From NCBI GenBank assembly GCA_025916675.1, contig CP098402.1:801205-865204 (forward strand): a stretch of 64,000 nt of DNA. Reading direction: 5' to 3'. A program made the translations under genes and the position numbers. The notes below the pieces were generated by a model that was given only the letters and a program-made list of their open reading frames with translations, was not told the origin of the DNA and ran no database searches. This document shows positions 43,792 to 52,340 of the stretch, piece by piece. Source of the DNA: Phycisphaera sp. GTDB taxonomy: Bacteria; Planctomycetota; Phycisphaerae; Phycisphaerales; UBA1924. Positions within the stretch are counted from its first letter, which is position 1. The number at the start of each line of letters is the position of its first letter.

Positions 43792-45313
43792 GGAATCGCT
43801 CGGTCTGCTCGACGCTCCGCCCCACGTACTTCATCGGGTCGAGCAACTGGTCCTCGGTCAGCAGGTGGTGTACGGCCCCGAACGCCTCGTCGGCCCGCAG
43901 CCGTTCGATTAGGTCGTTGTCCTGGCCCTCCTGCTTGACCTTCATGCCAGCCGCCTGAGCGTGCACGCGGATCTTCTCGTGCAGCTCCTGCCGATCGCCG
44001 CCGAGCTTGACGGCCTCCATCATGATGTTCTCGGTCGCCAGGAAGGGCAGCTCAGCCATCAGGTTCTTGCGGACCATGGCCTCGTGCACGACCAAGCCCG
44101 ACGCCACCTGGTGCATCAGGTCGAGCGCGCCATCGAGGGCGAGGAACGCTTCCGGCAGAGACAACCGGCGATTGCTCGAGTCGTCGAGTGTGCGTTCGAG
44201 CCACTGCGTGGCGGCGGTGTCGTAGGCGTTGCCCACCAGGTTCATCACGAAGCGCGTGAGCCCGCAGATCCGCTCGCACTTCATCGGGTTGCGCTTGTAG
44301 GGCATGGCCGACGAGCCGATCTGCTTGGCACCGAATGGCTCGTCGATCTCCTTGCGGTTGCTCAAGAGGCGGATGTCGGTGGCGATCTTGTGGAGGACGG
44401 AGGCGGTGGAGGCGAGATCGGCGAGGACGAAAGTGTCATAGACGCGCGGATACGTCTGCGTCGTGAGCTTGTGTCGTGGTACCCATTTGTTGTACTCGCA
44501 TAGTCGCTCAATAAAGTTCGCTTCGAAGTAATCGATCAGATCCAGATCACCATCGAAGAGATTCACGAACGATGCTTGCGTTCCAGATGCTCCGCGTAAG
44601 CCTCGCCACAGCATCCGCAGCGAGTCCGGATCCGCTTGGTCGCCTACACGATCTTCACACAGCGACAGTTCGTAGCCCCATTGAGCGGCACGGCGTCCAA
44701 CCGTTGTGGGCTGAGCGGCTTGATAGTGTGTGAACGCCAGAGTGGGAGTCTCTCGCCATTGATGGGCGAACTCGCTGAGAGAACGGATCACGCTTGCGAG
44801 CTTCAATTGCGTGAGCCGTGCAGATTCCAAGATCGTTAACAAATCCGCATTACACACCACATCCTGGCTCGTACACCCCAGGTGGATGATCCCCTTCGCC
44901 TTGGGGCACTGCTCGCCCAGGCAGTGCACGTGGGCCATCACGTCGTGGCGCAGGTCGCGTTCGAGCTCGCTCGCGCGGGCGATCTCCTCGTCGGTGATGC
45001 CTCGCTCGACCACCGCTCGAAGCTCATCGAGCTGTTCCTTGGTGACCAAGGGGCCTTGCCCCAACGAGCCCCCCGCGCGAGCGGGGGGAATGGCCGCATC
45101 ATGTGCCGGAGGTACCGCAGTCCCCTCGCTTGCGCGAGGGGCTCGTTGGGATCCCCAGCCCTTCGTCACCTCGTGCTGGGCCTCGGCCACCGCCAGCCAG
45201 ATCCGCCGCCAGGTGTTGAACTTGTGCCTCGGGCTCCAGATGCGGAGCATTTCCGGGGACGCGTTGCGGGAGGCGAGCGGGGAGGTGTACGTGTCGTTGG
45301 CTGAATTGGTCAT
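43712..45313 (-). CDS. purB: Adenylosuccinate lyase with an in-frame palindromic insertion
   Basis: Converts SAICAR to AICAR and adenylosuccinate to AMP in purine synthesis. 533 residues; relatives of this type have about 480-490. N-terminus SPEMLRIWSPRHKFNTWRRIWLAVAEAQ resembles the eukaryotic-like type. Active-site features: GIIHLGCTSQDVVCNADL, FTHYQAAQPTTVGRRA and the fumarate-lyase signature GSSAMPYKRNPMKCERI. Residues 55-85 (PPARAGGSLG and neighbours) come from the element at 45060-45150 and have no counterpart in the family. Bases about 44425-44875 have a lower GC content and codons such as TTA, TCT, GCA and AAT that the flanks avoid. The frame is intact, so the protein is probably functional. 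Confidence 0.9.
   Translation of the reverse strand: MTNSANDTYTSPLASRNASPEMLRIWSPRHKFNTWRRIWLAVAEAQHEVTKGWGSQRAPRASEGTAVPPAHDAAIPPARAGGSLGQGPLVTKEQLDELRAVVERGITDEEIARASELERDLRHDVMAHVHCLGEQCPKAKGIIHLGCTSQDVVCNADLLTILESARLTQLKLASVIRSLSEFAHQWRETPTLAFTHYQAAQPTTVGRRAAQWGYELSLCEDRVGDQADPDSLRMLWRGLRGASGTQASFVNLFDGDLDLIDYFEANFIERLCEYNKWVPRHKLTTQTYPRVYDTFVLADLASTASVLHKIATDIRLLSNRKEIDEPFGAKQIGSSAMPYKRNPMKCERICGLTRFVMNLVGNAYDTAATQWLERTLDDSSNRRLSLPEAFLALDGALDLMHQVASGLVVHEAMVRKNLMAELPFLATENIMMEAVKLGGDRQELHEKIRVHAQAAGMKVKQEGQDNDLIERLRADEAFGAVHHLLTEDQLLDPMKYVGRSVEQTERFLKEVVEPLRERYGADLDSLGGSDRGV
45060..45150. repeat. 91-bp palindromic element inserted in purB
   Basis: An imperfect inverted repeat of 29 bases (45060-45088 against 45122-45150, 3 mismatches). 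The outer 11 bases CCCAACGAGCC / GGCTCGTTGGG match perfectly, and each arm itself folds into a hairpin (8-bp stems around 45069-45088 and 45122-45141). Centre of 33 unpaired bases. It carries no gene and resembles a small non-autonomous or REP/RPE-like element. It is flanked by similar 10-mers (GTGACGAAGG and GTCACCAAGG on the minus strand). Confidence 0.82.
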
Positions 45314-45352
45314 GCGGGCGATGATATTCGCCCGGATCGGTCCAACCCGTGC

Positions 45353-45709
45353 TCACGCACCCCGGATCGCCGCCGCGTCCACCTTCCGCTGCTCGGCCCT
45401 GGCGTACTGGGCACGGATCACCGGTAGCAGCATGCCGAAGATCAGGGCGCACGTCACCCCGGGTGCCAGGAACACGAACCACACGTGCCAGGGCTGGCCC
45501 ATGACCAGGGCCACCAGCCCGGTGAGCGCGAGCCCGATGCCGATGAGTAGCCCAAGGGCGAAGATGCCCAAGACGAATCCCTTGGCCTTGCCCATGCCCG
45601 CCAGCGGCCCGCCCACGCCGCCGCCGATGCCGCCGAAGCCGGCCCCCAGCCCCACGCCGATGATCGTGCCCACCATGCCCGCCGTCTGCTCGGTAAACCA
45701 AGGATCCAT
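45353..45709 (-). CDS. Small membrane protein partnered with DUF2089 regulator
   Basis: 118 residues from ATG 45709 (MDPWFTEQTAG). A Gly-rich first helix (MVGTIIGVGLGAGFGGIGGGVGG), then GFVLGIFALGLLIGIGLALTGLVALVMG and VWFVFLAPGVTCALIFGMLLPVI: three membrane segments and a short charged tail. No known domain. The start overlaps the upstream stop by one base (TGATG), so it is translationally coupled to the regulator. Confidence 0.7.
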   Translation of the reverse strand: MDPWFTEQTAGMVGTIIGVGLGAGFGGIGGGVGGPLAGMGKAKGFVLGIFALGLLIGIGLALTGLVALVMGQPWHVWFVFLAPGVTCALIFGMLLPVIRAQYARAEQRKVDAAAIRGA

Positions 45710-46086
45710 CACGACACCCCCTTCAGGTTGTTCTCTTGTCCGTTCTCCGCCCGCTCCCGGGCCGCCGCCAGCACCCGCCGGGCCCCGCCCGCCGATAGCT
45801 CGCCCCGCTGCACCATTTCGGCCAGTGTCTCGGCCAGCGGGTCCCGCGGCCGGTCTTCCACCGCCGCCCGCAGCCGCTCGATGACCCCGTCCAGCCGGCC
45901 CCGAATCGTCGGATAGCTCACGCCGTACTGCTTGGCTAGGTCCTTCAGCGAGCCCGAGCACAGCACGAACTCGACGACGAGCGAGAGGTCATCGGCGGGC
46001 AGCCGGGCCAGCGGGGACCGTTCCAGGGCCGGCTTCTCGGACGCCTGCGGGCTTGTTTGGTTGGTGAGTGGGTGCTGCATGGTCAT
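45709..46086 (-). CDS. DUF2089-family HTH regulator
   Basis: 125 residues. The central part LPADDLSLVVEFVLCSGSLKDLAKQYGVSYPTIRGRLDGVIERLRA is the DUF2089 pattern with a helix-turn-helix (KDLAKQYGVSYPTIRGRLD). Disordered N-terminus; C-terminal helix with LAEMVQRGELSAGGARRVL. DUF2089 genes usually regulate an adjacent membrane protein gene, as here. Start at ATG 46086 or the next ATG at 46080. Confidence 0.82.
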   Translation of the reverse strand: MTMQHPLTNQTSPQASEKPALERSPLARLPADDLSLVVEFVLCSGSLKDLAKQYGVSYPTIRGRLDGVIERLRAAVEDRPRDPLAETLAEMVQRGELSAGGARRVLAAARERAENGQENNLKGVS

Positions 46087-46112
46087 CTTGCAATATATTC
46101 AGTTGGCAATGA

Positions 46113-46142
46113 ACAATATGCATCCAATGTTGACATTGTCAA
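46113..46142 (-). promoter_or_regulatory. Sigma-70-like promoter of the DUF2089 operon
   Basis: On the minus strand TTGACA (46137-46142), an 18-base spacer and TATTGT (46113-46118). It lies in an AT-rich island about 30 bases before the regulator start. The region 46087-46408 otherwise holds the tandem repeat and the G-runs listed next and no gene. Confidence 0.6.
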
Positions 46143-46186
46143 GCATGACATCAATAAATCGCAAGCCAATCCAAAATCTTCGGTGA

Positions 46187-46290
46187 CCGATCGTCGACTG
46201 TCGGTCATCGATAGGCGACTGCCGGCCGTCGGCAGCCGACCGCGGGCCCCCGGCAGCCGACCACCGGCCGCCGCCAGCCGATCGCCGGTC
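46187..46290. repeat. Imperfect 21-bp tandem repeat, about five units
   Basis: Units of 21-22 bases with core GGCAGCCGACCNCCGGCC repeat from 46187 to 46290, with growing divergence to the left. Each unit is partly self-complementary (GCCGG...CCGGC), so the region can fold on either strand. Between two divergent genes. Confidence 0.6.
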
Positions 46291-46346
46291 GCCTTGGGTC
46301 GGGTTCTCGCGATGGCGGAGGCTTGCGTGGGGTTGGTTGGGTTCAT

Positions 46347-46373
46347 GGGGGTTCGTGGGGGTGGGGGTGGGGG
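46347..46373 (+). promoter_or_regulatory. G-quadruplex-forming motif before the serine hydrolase gene
   Basis: Four runs of five G (46347-46351, 46357-46361, 46363-46367, 46369-46373) with loops of 5, 1 and 1 bases. It ends 35 bases before the ATG at 46409 on the coding strand, so it can form in the leader RNA or in DNA. Confidence 0.6.
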
Positions 46374-46408
46374 TGCAGGTTGGGGGTTGGACTCGGATAG
46401 CCTTGGCC

Positions 46409-47650
46409 ATGCCCGTCCACCCCATCGCTCGCGTCGTGCTGGTCCCGCTGCTCGTCCTGGCCCTTCCCATGTCTGCGGCCGCGCGGCAGGCCAACAACCC
46501 CCACGCAGACCCAGACGACAACCCGGCACGGGGTGCCCTGGAAGCCATCCGGGCCCAGCATGGCGTGCCCGCCCTGACCGCCTACGGCGTGCGATGGGAT
46601 GGTGAGGCGGCGACGAGCGCCGGCCCGTGGGCGGTCGGCGACCGGGCCATCGGCCCGGGTGGTCCCTCGGGCGTGCCCGCCACCACCGGCGACCTCTGGC
46701 ACATCGGCTCGTGCACCAAGGCGTTCACCGCCACGCTGCTGGCCACCTATGTCGCCGAGGGCAAGATCCGCTGGACCGACACGCTTCGTGAAGCGCTGCC
46801 CGAAGTGTGCGAGGAGCTTGGCGACGAGCTGAGCGAGCACGCCGCGAGCGCCACGCTTGCCGAACTCGTGCGGCACAGAGCCGGTCTGCCGGCGAACCCC
46901 GATGCTGCATTGATGCGGCGGTTGTACGTGACCGAGCGCGGAGAGGCACGAGAGGACGTGGTGCGTTACGCCATGGAGGCCGGGGGCGAACCACCCGCCG
47001 AAGGCGAGCCTGGTGTGTACTCGAACTGCGGGTACATCGTGGCCGGTGCGGTCTGCGAGCGATTGGGTGGCAAGCCGTGGGAGGACCTTTTAGCCGAGCG
47101 CGTTCTCCTGCCGCTGGGCATCGAGCGGGAGGCGTTCGGCTTTGGCGCCCCGCCGGCTGGTGACGATCCCGCCAGTCCAACCCAACCGCTCGGGCATCGA
47201 CGAGCGGGCAACGAATGGCAGGCCCAACCACCCAACATTGCTGGCGACAACCCCGCGGCGTTTGGCCCCGCCGGCACGCTGCACATGACGATGGAAGCCT
47301 GGGGCCGATTCGCCTTAGCGCACGCGCGCGGCGACGACCTCGAAGAGGGCCAGCGCGACGCGATCGGGCTCTCGCGTGAGAACTACGCCGAGTTGCACCG
47401 GCCGGTGGGCCCGCCGACGTTCTCCGCCGCTGCGGGCTGGTTCGTGGGGCAGAGGCCGTGGGCCAGGGGTGAGGGCGGCGACGGCACCGTGCTGACGCAC
47501 AGCGGCAGCAACACGATGTGGTTCGCCGTGGTCTGGGTCGCGCCCGAGCGCGATGCCGCCCTGCTGAGTGCTTGCAACGCGGCGGGCCAGGGTGGCCCCG
47601 CCGCAACCGACGCCGCGATCGGCGCGGCACTCCAGGCGTTCAGGAACTAG
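46409..47650 (+). CDS. Secreted serine hydrolase, class C beta-lactamase family
   Basis: 413 residues from ATG 46409; the earlier frame runs through the G-rich motif and is rejected. Signal peptide ends ...LPMSAAARQ. Penicillin-binding-protein fold: SxxK as GSCTKAFTATLLATY, YxN as VYSNCGYIVAGAV and the third box as LTHSGSNTMWF (HSG for KTG), typical of EstB-like esterases or D-aminopeptidases as much as beta-lactamases. Substrate unknown; a role in peptidoglycan or ester hydrolysis is possible. Confidence 0.83.
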   Translation: MPVHPIARVVLVPLLVLALPMSAAARQANNPHADPDDNPARGALEAIRAQHGVPALTAYGVRWDGEAATSAGPWAVGDRAIGPGGPSGVPATTGDLWHIGSCTKAFTATLLATYVAEGKIRWTDTLREALPEVCEELGDELSEHAASATLAELVRHRAGLPANPDAALMRRLYVTERGEAREDVVRYAMEAGGEPPAEGEPGVYSNCGYIVAGAVCERLGGKPWEDLLAERVLLPLGIEREAFGFGAPPAGDDPASPTQPLGHRRAGNEWQAQPPNIAGDNPAAFGPAGTLHMTMEAWGRFALAHARGDDLEEGQRDAIGLSRENYAELHRPVGPPTFSAAAGWFVGQRPWARGEGGDGTVLTHSGSNTMWFAVVWVAPERDAALLSACNAAGQGGPAATDAAIGAALQAFRN

Positions 47651-47657
47651 GCGCAGA

Positions 47658-48227
47658 TCACACGGCGACGGCACCACCCGGCCACAGCAGCGCGAAGATC
47701 AACCCGGTCAGCAGCCCGTACACGGCGCCATCCAGGAAGTCCATCACCTTCGCACGCAGGGGCTTGGTGAACCATACCTCGCCGATGACCCCGCCGGCGG
47801 TGTGGGCCAGCACGCCCGCCGTCCCGGCGAACTGGAACACCTTGATGAACTCGGCACCGGGCTGCAACGCGATCGACGCGAGGTACGCGATCACGACGGT
47901 GATCACCAGGAAGGCAGCAATCGTCGCTGCCATATTCTTGCCCATGTTGACCTCGCCAGGCCACACGCGGAGCAAGCCCCAGGGCCCGGCCTTGTAGCGG
48001 GCGACCATCTCCGGATTCTTCGAGTCGGCGTGCTCGCACTTGGGGAACATGTACTGGCCCGGCGTCAGGTTCTGCGCCTTGATGATGGCAAAGAGCGCAT
48101 CCTCGTCGGGCAGGTACTTGATGTCGGGCTTGTGGTGCGGCGAGAGCGCCCACGCCACGAAGCTGGCAAAGAACAGCACAACCGTGCATACCAGGATTGG
48201 CAGCCACAGCGACAACAGCAGGTCCAT
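47658..48227 (-). CDS. Membrane protein of unknown function, 189 residues
   Basis: AGGAGACC precedes ATG 48227. First helix LLLSLWLPILVCTVVLFFASFVAWAL, then a soluble loop (PHHKPDIKYLPDEDALFAIIKAQNLTPGQYMFP), a second helix MAATIAAFLVITVVIAYLASIAL, a third in FQFAGTAGVLAHTAGG and a last one AVYGLLTGLIFALLWPGG. No named domain. Convergent with the hydrolase gene, 7 bases apart. Confidence 0.7.
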   Translation of the reverse strand: MDLLLSLWLPILVCTVVLFFASFVAWALSPHHKPDIKYLPDEDALFAIIKAQNLTPGQYMFPKCEHADSKNPEMVARYKAGPWGLLRVWPGEVNMGKNMAATIAAFLVITVVIAYLASIALQPGAEFIKVFQFAGTAGVLAHTAGGVIGEVWFTKPLRAKVMDFLDGAVYGLLTGLIFALLWPGGAVAV

Positions 48228-48273
48228 GTTGGTCTCCTGATTCGGGCGCGGGCCAGAGGGATCCCACGAAAGA

Positions 48274-48306
48274 GGGCCCGCGGAGCGTTTATCGTACCGC
48301 GGGCCC
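48274..48306. terminator. Inverted repeat between two minus-strand genes, probable terminator
   Basis: A perfect 10-base-pair stem (48274-48283 with 48297-48306, 13-base loop) lies 27 bases past the sugar dehydrogenase stop. The T run is weak on the minus strand, so termination is likely but not certain. Confidence 0.5.
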
Positions 48307-48332
48307 GTTGGGCAGGATCTCGGGCTCCAAAA

Positions 48333-50309
48333 TTACGGGCAGCCCGCGTCGAATTCGTTCTGGAAGGTCAGGAAGTCGAAGATCGTCAGGCTGCCGTCGC
48401 CATCAAAGTCGGCGGCGGGGTCGCCCGCGTCGAAGAAGTTCTGGAAGGCCAGGAAGTCGAACAGCGTCGGGACGCCGTCGCCGTCCAGGTCGGCCCGGCA
48501 GGCCGCGACCAGCCGGTAGACCTCGCCAAAATCACCGAACGGGCCAAGGTTCCGGCCGGCCAGCACGTAGACCTCACCGGCGTCGTCCTGGCCGAAGCCC
48601 TTGACGAAGGTGTCCAACCCGGCGACGCTCGACGGGAACTCGAGCAGTTCGCCAGCGTCCAGATCGGCGTGGAACAGCCGGCCCGTTGGCGTGTCGAACG
48701 CCAGCGAGAAATCGCCGAACACGTAACGCCCCCTTAATGCGGGGATGGCTGCTCCGGTGTAGACGTACCCGCCGATGGAACTCAGCCCCTCGTCGTGGTC
48801 ATATTCGACCGCGGGATCGACGAGGTCACTCGGCACGCCGTCGAGGTTGTCGATCACGAATCCGTTGCCCTCGCCGTTGGGCACGAAGCGGAAGCTGCCC
48901 TCGAGGATGCGCCAGCCCAGGTTGTCGCCGTTGCCCGCGAAAGAAACTTCTTCCAGGTCGTTCTGGCCCACGTCGGCGACGATCATCCGCCCATCGGGGG
49001 CGAACGCGAAGCGGAACGGGTTGCGCATGCCGTAGGCGAAGATCTCGTCGACGCCATCGGAGCCAACAAACGGGTTGTCGCCGGGCACGGAGTACTCACC
49101 GTTGGCGCTGGGGGCACCCACGGCCCCGAGCGGATCGATGCGAAGGATCGAGCCGAGGGCGGTGGAGGTGTCCTGCCCGTTGCCAGCGGGCCCGTGGCCG
49201 AAGACCGGGCCGCCGAAGCTCGGCTGCCCGTCCTCGTCGTCCGCGCCGCCGCCGTCGCCCAGGGCGATGTACAGCAGGCCATCGGGGCCGAACTCGACAT
49301 GCCCCGCGTTGTGATTAAACTGGGGCTGGTCGATGCGCATGAGCTCACGCACGCTCGCGGGGTCGACGCGATCCGGATCGGCCGCGTCGACCTGCCACTC
49401 GTGGATCACCGTCTGGTGGTCAAATTCACGGCCTGCGGGCGGCGGCGAGGCGGTGGTGAAGTCCGCAGCGCCGGCAACAGGCTCGCTGATGTAGGTGTAG
49501 AGCTTGCCGAAACCCGGCGCGCCGGCGTTCGCATAGTCGGGATGGAACGCCAGGCCCAGCAGCCCGCGCTCGTCGAAGTCGCCGAACGGGTCGCCCGTGC
49601 CGAAGATGCCCAGGTCGACGAGCCGGTCGGCGACGTCGAGGAACGGCGTTGCCAGCAGGGTGCCGTCTTCGATGATGCGTACCTGGCCCGCCTGGTCGAC
49701 CACGAACAACCGGCCGCTGCCGTCGGGCGCGGTGATCAGCAGGTTCGGGGCGGCCATCCCGTCGGCGACCAGTTCGAGGCGCACGTCGACGTCGCTCGTG
49801 GAAATCCTTTCGGCGATCGGGTTGGCGAGCCGGCGGACGGCGCGGAAGCCGAAGTCGTCGATGACCGTTGATTCGCCCGTCTCTCCGTCGGTATTGACCA
49901 CCTCGATCGCGGCGATCGGCCCGAGGCCTTCCAAACGCTCGTTGGTGAACTCGAGCGTTGGGTCGATGGTCGCCAGCGTCTCGCCCGACAGCCCGAAAAC
50001 GCGGACCTCCCCGGCCAAGAGCGGTGCGGAGTCGATCAGCCAGAAGTCGACGATGTCCGCCGGGGCGTCGAAGTCGATGCGGCCGACGCGGCCGTCGTCG
50101 AACACCATCCACGAGAACAGGCCCGTGCGGTATAACCGGAGGTCGCCCACCGATATCGAGTCTCCGCCCGTGAAGTGGGCGCTGATCGGGGGCGTGCCGA
50201 TTACGAAGTCGCTGGACGTGATGTCCTCGAAGCTCGTGGTCTCGTCGAGCTGGGCCAGGGCCAGCGAGGCGGGGGCGAGGAGCCCAACGGCGAAGAGTCT
50301 GGTGTTCAT
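48333..50309 (-). CDS. PQQ-type sugar dehydrogenase with GC-type dockerin tail
   Basis: 658 residues from ATG 50309 (signal peptide [20 protein letters not shown]). Residues about 20-150 form an extra beta domain. From about 170 comes a six-bladed propeller of the soluble aldose/glucose dehydrogenase family: [57 protein letters not shown] (PQQ-site His), [34 protein letters not shown] and [13 protein letters not shown]. The last 55 residues are paired dockerin repeats ([38 protein letters not shown]) ending DAGCP. It would oxidise sugars outside the cell or in the periplasm. Confidence 0.87.
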   Translation of the reverse strand: MNTRLFAVGLLAPASLALAQLDETTSFEDITSSDFVIGTPPISAHFTGGDSISVGDLRLYRTGLFSWMVFDDGRVGRIDFDAPADIVDFWLIDSAPLLAGEVRVFGLSGETLATIDPTLEFTNERLEGLGPIAAIEVVNTDGETGESTVIDDFGFRAVRRLANPIAERISTSDVDVRLELVADGMAAPNLLITAPDGSGRLFVVDQAGQVRIIEDGTLLATPFLDVADRLVDLGIFGTGDPFGDFDERGLLGLAFHPDYANAGAPGFGKLYTYISEPVAGAADFTTASPPPAGREFDHQTVIHEWQVDAADPDRVDPASVRELMRIDQPQFNHNAGHVEFGPDGLLYIALGDGGGADDEDGQPSFGGPVFGHGPAGNGQDTSTALGSILRIDPLGAVGAPSANGEYSVPGDNPFVGSDGVDEIFAYGMRNPFRFAFAPDGRMIVADVGQNDLEEVSFAGNGDNLGWRILEGSFRFVPNGEGNGFVIDNLDGVPSDLVDPAVEYDHDEGLSSIGGYVYTGAAIPALRGRYVFGDFSLAFDTPTGRLFHADLDAGELLEFPSSVAGLDTFVKGFGQDDAGEVYVLAGRNLGPFGDFGEVYRLVAACRADLDGDGVPTLFDFLAFQNFFDAGDPAADFDGDGSLTIFDFLTFQNEFDAGCP

Positions 50310-50535
50310 GGGGTTGCCTTTCTGGTGTTTGGAAACGTGCCCCGGGCCCGGGTCGAGGGGGGGCTTGTCACTGGCGGGCACGGTACGAGGTATGCCGGCA
50401 ACCCGGCCGTTGCACCGGGTGGGCGGGGTCGTTTGGTGCCTGCCACCGTCCGAACGGGCGAACCCCGGTGGGCCGGAGCCCTACCATGTTTACCGAACAA
50501 GATTCCATCATGAATGTCCCCGTGGAGCCCAGACC

Positions 50536-51669
50536 GTGACCACCATGACCGCGCCCAAGACCGCCAGCCGTGACATCGCTTCGATCCTGGGCGGCGACGC
50601 CGACACCCTGCTGGGGTACTCGGCCACCGGCTTCGACAAGGGCAGCCTCTACCTGCCCGGGCCCGACTTCATCGATCGCGTGGTCGCTCAGGGCGACCGC
50701 CCCGTGCCCGTGCTGCGGAACTTCCAGACGATGCTCAACCATGGCCGGCTGGGCGGCACCGGCTATGTCAGCATCCTGCCCGTCGACCAAGGCATCGAGC
50801 ACTCGGCCGGTGCCAGCTTCGCGCCAAACCCGCAGTACTTCGATCCCGAGAACATCGTGAAGCTGGCCCTCGAGGGCGGCTGCAACGCCGTCGCATCGAC
50901 GTTCGGTGTCCTGGGCTCGGTGGCCCGCAAGTACGCCCACAAGATCCCGTTCCTGGTCAAGTTCAACCACAACGAGCTGCTGACCTATCCCAACGTCCAC
51001 AGCCAGACGCTGTATGGCACCGTCCAGCAGTGCTATGAGATGGGTGCTATCGCCGTGGGCGCGACGATCTACTTCGGCAGCGACAACTCGCGCGAGCAGA
51101 TCCAGTACGTCAGCGAGATGTTCGCCCACGCCCACGCCCTGGGCATGGTCACGGTGCTGTGGTGCTACACCCGCAACGACGCCTTCAAGGTGACCGGCCC
51201 CGACGGCAAGAAGACCGACTACCACGACAGCGCCGACCTGACCGGCCAGGCCAACCACCTGGGCGCGACCATCCAGGCCGACATCGTCAAGCAGAAGCTG
51301 GCCACCAAGAACGGCGGCTACGCCGCGCTCAACACGGGCGATTCCAGCTACGGCAAGTTCAACACCAAGATCTACACCGAGCTGGCCGGCGGCGACGAGA
51401 ACGGCCAGGGCGGTCACCCCATCGAGCTCGTCCGCTACCAGCTCGCCAATTGCTACATGGGCCGCGTGCCGCTGATCAACTCGGGCGGCGAGAGCAAGGG
51501 CGAGAGCGACCTGCAAGATGCCGTCCGCACCGCCGTTATCAACAAGCGAGCCGGCGGCATGGGCCTCATCTCGGGTCGCAAGGCCTTCCAGCGCCCAATG
51601 AACGAGGGTGTTGACCTGCTGCATTCCATCCAGGACGTCTACCTCGATACCAACGTCACGATCGCGTGA
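50536..51669 (+). CDS. fbaB: Class I fructose-bisphosphate aldolase, DhnA/FbaB type
   Basis: Cleaves fructose 1,6-bisphosphate to two triose phosphates (or the reverse) in glycolysis or gluconeogenesis. 377 residues from GTG 50536 with TGGAG 8 bases upstream (ATG 50545 is possible). Motifs: [74 protein letters not shown] and [13 protein letters not shown] before [17 protein letters not shown]. The Schiff-base lysine is in the last third of the protein. Metal-independent. Monocistronic, divergent from the sugar dehydrogenase. Confidence 0.87.
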   Translation: MTTMTAPKTASRDIASILGGDADTLLGYSATGFDKGSLYLPGPDFIDRVVAQGDRPVPVLRNFQTMLNHGRLGGTGYVSILPVDQGIEHSAGASFAPNPQYFDPENIVKLALEGGCNAVASTFGVLGSVARKYAHKIPFLVKFNHNELLTYPNVHSQTLYGTVQQCYEMGAIAVGATIYFGSDNSREQIQYVSEMFAHAHALGMVTVLWCYTRNDAFKVTGPDGKKTDYHDSADLTGQANHLGATIQADIVKQKLATKNGGYAALNTGDSSYGKFNTKIYTELAGGDENGQGGHPIELVRYQLANCYMGRVPLINSGGESKGESDLQDAVRTAVINKRAGGMGLISGRKAFQRPMNEGVDLLHSIQDVYLDTNVTIA

Positions 51670-51712
51670 GCCACGAGGCCCCGGCGCATGCCCGGGCCCT
51701 CCATCCCCCAGC

Positions 51713-52210
51713 ATGAAGCGAGCCATCCAAGTCATCCTCGTTGTTGGTGCCATGCTCGGCGTGGCATCGCTGGCCGCATGGGGTTTGGCCGTCTGGTTCC
51801 TCGGCCCGTACATCATCTGGGCGCCCGAGGGCATCGAGGTGACCGCCGAAGCGCCCGCCGCTGTTGCCGTGGGTGACCGAATCGAGATGACCGTCCGCGT
51901 GCGCAACAACGGGCCCGAGGACCGCACGCTCTCGGCCATCACCATTGAACTCGGTTTCATCAAGGGCTTCTCCGTCAACGGCGTTGAGCCGCCCTTTGTC
52001 AGCAGCGAGGCGGCCACCGACTATCGGGTGTACCGCTTCGACCATCCCATACCCGCCGGCGAGACGACCGCGGTCCGTTTCACGCTGCTGGCGATCGGCG
52101 AGGGCATCCGAGAGGGCGAGGCCTTGCGTGAGGGCCGTGTTGAGGTCCAGTTCGAGAGCGAGAGCCGCATCAGCTCCACAACAGTCTCGACCGCCGTCAG
52201 CGAGCGGTAG
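51713..52210 (+). CDS. Single-pass membrane protein with an extracellular beta domain
   Basis: 165 residues from ATG 51713. Helix KRAIQVILVVGAMLGVASLAAWGLAVWFLG, then a beta-sandwich of the CARDB/DUF11 type (EVTAEAPAAVAVGDRIEMTVRVRNNGPEDRTL...PAGETTAVRFTLLAIGEGIREG). No catalytic residues. 43 bases after the aldolase gene, perhaps co-transcribed. Confidence 0.65.
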   Translation: MKRAIQVILVVGAMLGVASLAAWGLAVWFLGPYIIWAPEGIEVTAEAPAAVAVGDRIEMTVRVRNNGPEDRTLSAITIELGFIKGFSVNGVEPPFVSSEAATDYRVYRFDHPIPAGETTAVRFTLLAIGEGIREGEALREGRVEVQFESESRISSTTVSTAVSER

Positions 52211-52340
52211 GCCCGATTGCCCACGAATTCGGGATTCCAGATGAAGTCTGGCGATTTTGCCTGCGGCCTGACGATGCTACAAAAGGGTCTGGCGTGGGAG
52301 TCACGCCGGTGTCTCACAGGTCTACCGAGGGAGCGACGAA

